NCBI RefSeq assembly: GCF_026262505.1
Contig: NC_067208.1
Location: 19,973,962-20,037,961 of the forward strand
Length of the DNA stretch: 64,000 nucleotides
Direction of reading: 5' to 3'
Origin: Trichomonas vaginalis G3
Lineage: Eukaryota; Parabasalia; Trichomonadida; Trichomonadidae
The position numbers and the translations under genes were made by a program. Shown piece by piece: positions 58,522-64,000 of this stretch (position 1 is its first letter; each line of letters begins with the position of its first letter). Below the pieces are notes generated by a model. The model made no database searches. It was not told where the DNA came from and saw only the letters and a list, made by a program, of their open reading frames with translations.

Positions 58522-59399
58522 ATGCAAGTCAGAAATATTCAGAACATAGCACCGAGTCTAACTGACAAGAGTATAAAGATATACTATGAACACGTTATGA
58601 TGAAACCTACCAAAATTCAAGAAAGTCAGTATACTTATGAATATCCAAGACACTGGGTAGAGTATGTAGGAGGTGAGAAAGCTATTGAAATCAGACAGGT
58701 TCGAAGTATTCCAGCAGGAAGAACAATATTATTGAAGAACTTTAATGTTTTGAGGTATAATGATGAAACAAAGAAGCAAGATAGTTTTCCTGTTGCTGTG
58801 TATGTGAACTTAGATACAGGAGATGACATGAAAGTTTTTAACGCAAAGCTTCAAACGGTAGTGAGAGAACAACTTACTGCGGAAGGGCATCCATTACCTT
58901 CAGAAGTTACCATAGCATATAATTTTGAAACAAACTCAATAGATTTTTCGTCTCTGCAAAGAAGTCAGGTTTTACATTTAATGAAGCAGATGTATATTCG
59001 AATGAAAACTTCAAAGCTATTGCATGGTTAGATAATGACGATTGCTTTAAGAAAATCTTTAAATTCAGTGACTCAAAGATGTCAATAGATGACCTTCGTG
59101 GAATGTTACCATCGACGTTTACAGTTGAAGGTTCAGCAGGATTGCTTACAAGATTGTCAATTGGTGGTATTTGGTCTCGTGAGAACATTGTTATAAAATC
59201 CAGTATAAGTGAATTTGCTGAAGAATCTATATTATGTCTTTCAAACTATATGTATTCACCGCCAAAGCATTATAGTATAACAAACTTTGTCAGTAAGTTT
59301 AACATAAGACTTGTCGAACCTTCTTCAATGAAAGATGTTGTGCTACCTAAAGATGGAAAGGATGGACTCATTATTGAGATGATTTTAATAGCATATTAA
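58522..59399 (+). pseudogene. Penton-like / minor capsid candidate of M2 (third), broken
   Basis: N-terminal MQVRNIQNIAPSLTDKSIKI is followed by YTYEYPRHWVEYVGGEKAIE, the family motif also at 13523 and 42020. The end reads NIRLVEPSSMKDVVLPKDGK and a final hydrophobic strand. It looks broken (about one break). M3 carries a nearly identical copy at 63168-64000. It ends with TAA directly abutting the ATG of the next gene. Confidence 0.6.
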
Positions 59400-59624
59400 A
59401 TGAGCTTGTTCTTGAAGGTCATTCATGATGAAATAACTGTTGTAGAAGATGTTAGCAATTGTTCAGACATTTTGAAGCGTATAGATGATATAAGAAATAA
59501 GTTAGATAGACCGCAAAGCGGTGAGGGCGAAGCCCGTGAGAACGTTTATGTTTCATTGACTTTCTCCAGTAACGAGAACTTTTATGAGATAATATTGAAG
59601 AGAGATGATTTTAATATGGTGTAA
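59400..59624 (+). CDS. 74-residue protein of M2
   Basis: MSLFLKVIHDEITVVEDVSN, then a helix, then a beta hairpin (ENVYVSLTFSSNENFYEIIL). The identical protein is encoded in M3 (62943-63167). The ATG follows the previous stop without a gap, and the next gene starts immediately after its own stop, so three genes run as one unit. Function unknown. The middle codes through a GC-richer patch (GGTGAGGGCGAAGCCCGTGA) with hairpin potential. Confidence 0.65.
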   Translation: MSLFLKVIHDEITVVEDVSNCSDILKRIDDIRNKLDRPQSGEGEARENVYVSLTFSSNENFYEIILKRDDFNMV

Positions 59625-60152
59625 ATGGTAGCTTGGGCAGCTTTAGGCGCAATGGGAACAAAAGCATTAGCATTTGGAGCAAAAGCACTTGGAGCTTATG
59701 ACGCAGTAAATAAAATGAGTGGAGGAAGGGTTTCGAAGACATTAGATGCAAATAAAGGAAAGATTGGAGGCTGGGTTGCAAAGAAGTTAAGATTAAATAA
59801 AATAGGGCTCATAAATAAAGCATCCAATTTGGTTGCGACTGAGTCAGAAAATGCTTTAGGAAAGGACGATGAGTTTGCAAAACACGCAAAAGACTTTAAT
59901 GACCAGATGAAAGGTGAAACAATGCATTTAAATAGAGTCGATGGAACTAAAGAAAATGTTTCTTCTCCACTAGTAGTTCTTCCGTATGGTCCCTATGGAA
60001 TGTATGGGAACCCTTACGAAAGACTATTTGACCCATTGACTGGTGGAAGTAACTGGTATCATTACGGACGAAGAAGAAAGACAGTCAAGTTGGAGACAGA
60101 CGTGAAGAAAGCAACTAAAAAGAAACCAAGGAAGAGAGTTATAAAGCAATGA
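59625..60152 (+). CDS. Gly/Ala-rich N-terminus, basic C-terminus protein of M2 (capsid-associated candidate)
   Basis: 175 residues. The first 45 are hydrophobic Gly/Ala/Lys (MVAWAALGAMGTKALAFGAK), suggesting an amphipathic membrane-active helix. The end is very basic (KKATKKKPRKRVIKQ). This layout, with a hydrophobic start, a middle with GPYGMYGNPYERLFDPLTGG and a basic tail, recalls the adenovirus pVI/pX-like minor proteins. The M3 copy differs at about one residue. Its last bases lie within the right TIR. Confidence 0.65.
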   Translation: MVAWAALGAMGTKALAFGAKALGAYDAVNKMSGGRVSKTLDANKGKIGGWVAKKLRLNKIGLINKASNLVATESENALGKDDEFAKHAKDFNDQMKGETMHLNRVDGTKENVSSPLVVLPYGPYGMYGNPYERLFDPLTGGSNWYHYGRRRKTVKLETDVKKATKKKPRKRVIKQ

Positions 60153-60799
60153 ATTCAACAAGGTTAGAAATGAGGGTAGAAATGAGGTTAGATCTAACCT
60201 TCTACCCTAAATTTAAATGGATGTTTTCATACGTGTGGGAGTGGTGATATCATTAATTTTTAAGTTTATTTTTTATTTTATTTTTATATAAATGACGAAA
60301 ACTATTGAGATAACAAACTACAACGGTCATGAGTTCAAGAATTTGTTCTTCGTTCCTCGTGAAAATACATTCTATCAGATACGAGGGAGAAAGGGTAAAG
60401 TTAGTTTGAGCGTTTATGAAGGAATGAAGAATGGAAAGTTTATACAAGCATACGATACAAACGGTAAGCGTGTTTCATTAGCTTTGTCAAAACTTACAGG
60501 TATAAACTATGACAGTGATTTTGACTCTGACGATTGGAGCGACAGCAGCGATACTGAAGAATATGAACTATTGTGTGAAGCACAGCAATGGGAAGAGTTG
60601 CAATACTTTTGTAAGTGAGAACGTTTATTTTTACAGTAGTAAGGTGAAGTGGTTGGCGGCTTTATAAATATTTAAGGTTAAGTTGGTGTTTGTGTTTGTG
60701 TTGTAAAATATACGTTAACGGTTTTGTAAAGTGTCAAATTCACAAGTATTGCGTACGGAGGAACGCAGTGCCTCCGTACACGAGACTTGTATACTAACT
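60128..60799. repeat. M2 right TIR (about 672 bp)
   Basis: Inverted copy of 38221-38889 with only small length differences in A/T runs. It contains one 48-bp palindromic repeat (60161-60208), the TIR gene and the terminal hairpin (about 60753-60779). Confidence 0.93.
60292..60618 (+). CDS. TIR-encoded 108-residue protein (right copy)
   Basis: Identical in protein sequence to the left TIR copy (38402-38728). Having a full gene inside each TIR means both ends of the element can express it, and copying between TIRs would keep the two alike. Unknown function; the acidic C-terminus is the variable part compared with M3. Confidence 0.75.
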   Translation: MTKTIEITNYNGHEFKNLFFVPRENTFYQIRGRKGKVSLSVYEGMKNGKFIQAYDTNGKRVSLALSKLTGINYDSDFDSDDWSDSSDTEEYELLCEAQQWEELQYFCK

Positions 60800-61846
60800 T
60801 ACAAAAGAGAATCCATGAATTGATGTTTTCGTCCAAAATAATAATATTATATTGTCGACTGTGATAAGTTATTATGGCTACTAGTTTGGATTTTACAGCT
60901 GGATTGTTATTCCATGTGTAATCATCCAATGGAAACGTAAAACCAGCAACATCAATAAAAAGATAATCTGAAAAAGTAGGAGTAACTTGAAGTTCGTTAT
61001 TATTAACAAGAGGAATGTCAATTTTATCTGTAAATCCCCAGCAGAATTTTTTGAAATAATCAATAAGATCTAGTTGCCTAGCTTCACATGCAAGCGATTC
61101 TTGTAATTGTTTGAAAGCATCAATTGGATCAGCTTGATGTATCTTTTGCCGTTTCGAGTACAGGTGATACAGATAAGTAACATCTGCATTTTCCGAAAAG
61201 TTCCGATTTGTGAGCGATAATATTTCTTTGTATATTAACTGTTGCTCATTGGGATTAGAGAATAATTCGTCAAATAGTTTGTGCATTAATGGTCGAAATG
61301 TAATAAGTTGAACAATAACGGCAAGAAAACCGATATTTTTTCCAAGCTTGATACCAAGCTTTTGTTTTTTAGGCTTATCATGAGTTTTTCTGAGTGTCTG
61401 TGGAAGTTGTATCAAATCAGGATGAAAATCTGCTATCATTTCAAGAGATGGTGGATTGTGGCTGAGGACGTTAAGATAATTGATTGCGTTTATCTTAATT
61501 TTCTCAAAGTTATGAAAATCAGTAAAAGCTGAATTCATAATTTCTTTTGCTTGCTGAGAATCGTAAACTGCAACAGCCGAGATGTTTTCTTCATTAATAC
61601 GAATTAAAGACGAGTACGTATTATAAAGATCTTGTTTAAATTTGGATAATAAATTTTGGAATTCTTGAGGATCATCTGGAATTTCCTTCGCCTTGAAGAA
61701 AAATGAAAACCTTTTCCAATCTGGTGGTACTTTGATATCGGAACCAAATATAGATTTTTTGTTGAATTTTGGATAATCTGTTGGAAGTGAAAGATTTTCA
61801 GATTCTGACGGTTCTTCATCCGCTGGCGGATCCTCATCGTCAGATT
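60800..61846 (-). pseudogene. Host USP-like (degenerate ubiquitin hydrolase) gene body, interrupted by M2 and M3
   Basis: The minus-strand frame is open from the M3 edge to the M2 edge. Near the start it has an acidic stretch (SDDEDPPADEEPSE). Further on, NIGFLAVIVQLITFRPLMHK sits where a USP Cys box would be, DPIDAFKQLQESL where QQDAxEF would be, and SKLVAIITYHSRQYNIIILD with SWILFC where the His box would be. The catalytic Cys and GHY are not present, so it is probably a non-catalytic USP-fold protein. The C-terminus continues at 38117-38220; the N-terminus lies beyond M3, outside the window. The family call is moderate. Confidence 0.6.
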
Positions 61847-61866
61847 AGTATACATATCATGGGTAC

Positions 61867-61885
61867 GGAGGCACTGCGCGCCTCC
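61867..61885. repeat. Terminal hairpin of M3
   Basis: GGAGGC pairs with GCCTCC around ACTGCGC. The shared CGGAGGCACTGCG stretch links it to the M2 hairpin, though the flanking bases differ. Confidence 0.8.
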
Positions 61886-62024
61886 TTATCCATTATATGT
61901 GAATTTGACACTTTCCAAAACCGTCAACGTATATTTTACAACACAAACGACAACACTAACTTAACCTTAAATATTTACAAAGCCGCCAACCACTTCACCT
62001 CACTAATGTAAAAAATAAACGTTC

Positions 62025-62345
62025 TCACTTACAAAAGTATTGCAACTCCTCCCATTGCTGTGCTTCACATAACAGCTCATAATCTTCTGACTCACTTTCT
62101 TCTTCATATAGGTCAAAATCACTGTCAAAATAAATGTTAGTAAGTTTTGACAAAGCTAATGAAACACGCTTACCGTTTGTATCATATGCTTGTATAAACT
62201 TTCCATTATGCTTGTAGTCATAAACGCTCAAACTAACTTTACCCTTTCTCCCTCGTATCTGATAGAATGTATTTTCACGAGGAACGAAGAACAAATTTTT
62301 GAACTCATGACCGTTGTAGTTTGTTATCTCAATAGTTTTCGTCAT
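62025..62345 (-). CDS. TIR-encoded protein of M3 (diverged copy)
   Basis: 106 residues. It is identical to the M2 TIR protein over about the first 50 residues, then differs (DYKHNGKF in place of GMKNGKF region; a different acidic stretch YEEESESEDYEL). It ends with the same CEAQQWEELQYFCK. Conservation of both ends with a variable acidic middle suggests a constrained protein. Confidence 0.75.
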   Translation of the reverse strand: MTKTIEITNYNGHEFKNLFFVPRENTFYQIRGRKGKVSLSVYDYKHNGKFIQAYDTNGKRVSLALSKLTNIYFDSDFDLYEEESESEDYELLCEAQQWEELQYFCK

Positions 62346-62417
62346 TTATATAAAAATAAAAATTTTCAGTAAAAATAAAACTAACGTTAAAAATTTCTCA
62401 TAACATAAACGTTCTCA

Positions 62418-62942
62418 TTACTTTATAACTCTCTTCCTTGGTTTCTTTTTAGTTGCTTTCTTCACGTCTGTCTCCAACTTGACTGTCTTTCTTCTTCGTC
62501 CGTAATGATACCAGTTACTTCCACCAGTCAATGGGTCAAATGGTCTTTCGTAAGGGTTTCCATACATTCCATAGGGACCATACGGAAGAACTACTAGTGG
62601 AGAAGAAACATTTTCTTTAGTTCCATCGACTCTATTTAAATGCATTGTTTCACCTTTCATCTGGTCATTAAAGTCTTTTGCGTGTTTTGCAAACTCATCG
62701 TCCTTTCCTAAAGCATTTTCTGACTCAGTCGCAACCAAATTGGATGCTTTATTTATGAGCCCTATTTTATTTAATCTTAACTTCTTTGCAACCCAGCCTC
62801 CAATCTTTCCTTTATTTGCATCTAATGTCTTCGAAACCCTTCCTCCACTCATTTTATTTACTGCGTCATAAGCTCCAAGTGCTTTTGCTCCAAATGCTAA
62901 TGCTTTTGTTCCCATTGCGCCTAAAGCTGCCCAAGCTACCAT
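62418..62942 (-). CDS. Gly/Ala-rich, basic-tailed protein of M3
   Basis: 174 residues, the M3 partner of 59625-60152, with one seen difference (YERPFD for YERLFD) and a slightly shorter end. Same interpretation: amphipathic N-terminus and strongly basic C-terminus, a minor capsid candidate. Confidence 0.65.
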   Translation of the reverse strand: MVAWAALGAMGTKALAFGAKALGAYDAVNKMSGGRVSKTLDANKGKIGGWVAKKLRLNKIGLINKASNLVATESENALGKDDEFAKHAKDFNDQMKGETMHLNRVDGTKENVSSPLVVLPYGPYGMYGNPYERPFDPLTGGSNWYHYGRRRKTVKLETDVKKATKKKPRKRVIK

Positions 62943-63167
62943 TTACACCATATTAAAATCATCTCTCTTCAATATTATCTCATAAAAGTTCTCGTTACTG
63001 GAGAAAGTCAATGAAACATAAACGTTCTCACGGGCTTCGCCCTCACCGCTTTGCGGTCTATCTAACTTATTTCTTATATCATCTATACGCTTCAAAATGT
63101 CTGAACAATTGCTAACATCTTCTACAACAGTTATTTCATCATGAATGACCTTCAAGAACAAGCTCAT
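62943..63167 (-). CDS. 74-residue protein of M3
   Basis: Protein identical to 59400-59624 of M2. It abuts its neighbours on both sides without spacers, in the same three-gene unit. Confidence 0.65.
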   Translation of the reverse strand: MSLFLKVIHDEITVVEDVSNCSDILKRIDDIRNKLDRPQSGEGEARENVYVSLTFSSNENFYEIILKRDDFNMV

Positions 63168-64000
63168 TTAATATGCTATTAAAATCATCTCAATAATGAG
63201 TCCATCCTTTCCATCTTTAGGTAGCACAACATCTTTCATTGAAGAAGGTTCGACAAGTCTTATGTTAAACTTACTGACAAAGTTTGTTATACTATAATGC
63301 TTGGCGGTGAATACATATAGTTTGAAAGACATAATATAGATTCTTCAGCAAATTCACTTATACTGGATTTTATAACAATGTTCTCACGAGACCAAATACC
63401 ACCAATTGACAATCTTGTAAGCAATCCTGCTGAACCTTCAACTGTAAACGTCGATGGTAACATTCCACGAAGGTCATCTATTGACATCTTTGAGTCACTG
63501 AATTTAAAGATTTTCTTAAAGCAATCGTCATTATCTAACCATGCAATAGCTTTGAAGTTTTCATTCGAATATACATCTGCTTCATTAAATGTAAAACCTG
63601 ACTTCTTTGCAGAGACGACTTTAAAATCTATTGAGTTTGTTTCAAAATTATATGCTATGGTAACTTCTGAAGGTAATGGATGCCCTTCCGCAGTAAGTTG
63701 TTCTCTCACTACCGTTTGAAGCTTTGCGTTAAAAACTTTCATGTCATCTCCTGTATCTAAGTTCACATACACAGCAACAGGAAAACTATCTTGCTTCTTT
63801 GTTTCATCATTATACCTCAAAACATTAAAGTTCTTCAATAATATTGTTCTTCCTGCTGGAATACTTCGAACCTGTCTGATTTCAATAGCTTTCTCACCTC
63901 CTACATACTCTACCCAGTGTCTTGGATATTCATAAGTATACTGACTTTCTTGAATTTTGGTAGGTTTCATCATAACGTGTTCATAGTATATCTTTATACT
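63168..64000 (-). pseudogene. Penton-like / minor capsid candidate of M3, partial at window edge (about one break)
   Basis: Nearly identical to the M2 gene at 58522-59399, including YTYEYPRHWVEYVGGEKAIE and the final LVEPSSMKDVVLPKDGK stretch. The 5' end lies beyond the window. It looks broken at about one place, different from the M2 copy, so the two elements have decayed independently since they separated. Confidence 0.6.

Larger units (their letters stand above)
38221..60799. mobile_element. Maverick/Polinton M2, both ends in the window, 22579 bp
   Basis: Flanked by the 6-bp target duplication TACAAA (38215-38220 and 60800-60805). It starts 5'-AG and ends CT-3' as Mavericks do, with TIRs of about 670 bp. 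Parts from left to right are: TIR gene, small proteins, major capsid candidate, penton-like protein, polymerase B, KilA-N cluster, integrase, tail fibre, penton-like proteins, packaging ATPase, small proteins, TIR gene. Several genes are open, but polymerase, capsid and a number of others look broken (roughly twenty breaks overall). Nearly identical TIRs and exact target copies point to a recent insertion. Confidence 0.95.
61847..64000. mobile_element. Maverick/Polinton M3, partial (right end outside window)
   Basis: Starts 5'-AGTATACATATC, preceded by CAGATT, which would be its 6-bp target copy. The terminal hairpin GGAGGC/GCCTCC is at 61867-61885. Gene order is the mirror image of the right end of M2, with nearly identical proteins, but the TIR gene is diverged and the 48-bp repeat beside it is absent. 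M3 is therefore a separate but close relative. Few breaks are visible in the part shown (about one). Confidence 0.88.

Overview
The window looks like the genome of Trichomonas vaginalis or a close trichomonad. It has AT-rich intergenic DNA, intronless genes, Inr-type start sites (TCAYTT-like) only 11-15 bases before some ATGs, a BspA-like leucine-rich protein, and above all several large Maverick/Polinton elements, which are abundant in that genome. The species call is an inference from gene content; no search was run.

Layout. 1-16248: the right-hand 16 kb of a first Maverick (M1), whose left end lies outside the window. 16249-38220: about 22 kb of host DNA with a BspA-like fragment, tRNA-Leu(UAA), a MATH-USP deubiquitinase, a small unknown gene, two DNA elements with terminal inverted repeats, a discoidin-like gene, an 1822-residue helical-repeat protein, a small His-rich gene and a DYRK kinase. 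38221-60799: a second Maverick (M2), seen end to end, 22.6 kb, with about 670-bp terminal inverted repeats (TIRs) and a 6-bp target duplication TACAAA. 60800-61846: about 1 kb of host DNA. 61847-64000: the end of a third Maverick (M3), nearly the mirror image of the right end of M2. M2 and M3 both sit in one host gene for a degenerate ubiquitin-hydrolase-like protein, whose pieces lie at 38117-38220 and 60800-61846.

The Mavericks carry the expected family parts: protein-primed DNA polymerase B, retroviral-type integrase, A32-like packaging ATPase, a major capsid candidate and penton-like candidates. They also carry parts that look borrowed from bacteriophages or giant viruses: tail-fibre/collar proteins (one with a collagen stretch), KilA-N proteins, a Dam-type adenine methyltransferase, and remains of an HNH endonuclease. 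They are treated as fossils: several genes are open through their length, while the polymerases and the capsid candidate are clearly broken. M2 looks young because its two TIRs are nearly identical.

Three patterns stand out beyond the gene list. One is a 48-bp intergenic repeat (at least 12 copies) built from a self-complementary core and repeated half-sites, in two sequence versions that both keep the palindrome. A second is a TTTTTA leader at a nearly fixed distance before many Maverick ATGs, while several small M1 genes use a host-like Inr. A third is a cluster of KilA-N genes and an unknown family, each preceded by nearly the same leader and flanked by the 48-bp repeat. Host-side points of interest are a 650-bp element made largely of perfect hairpins inserted right before a start codon, and a 1.3-kb insertion inside M1 flanked by an 80-bp direct duplication.
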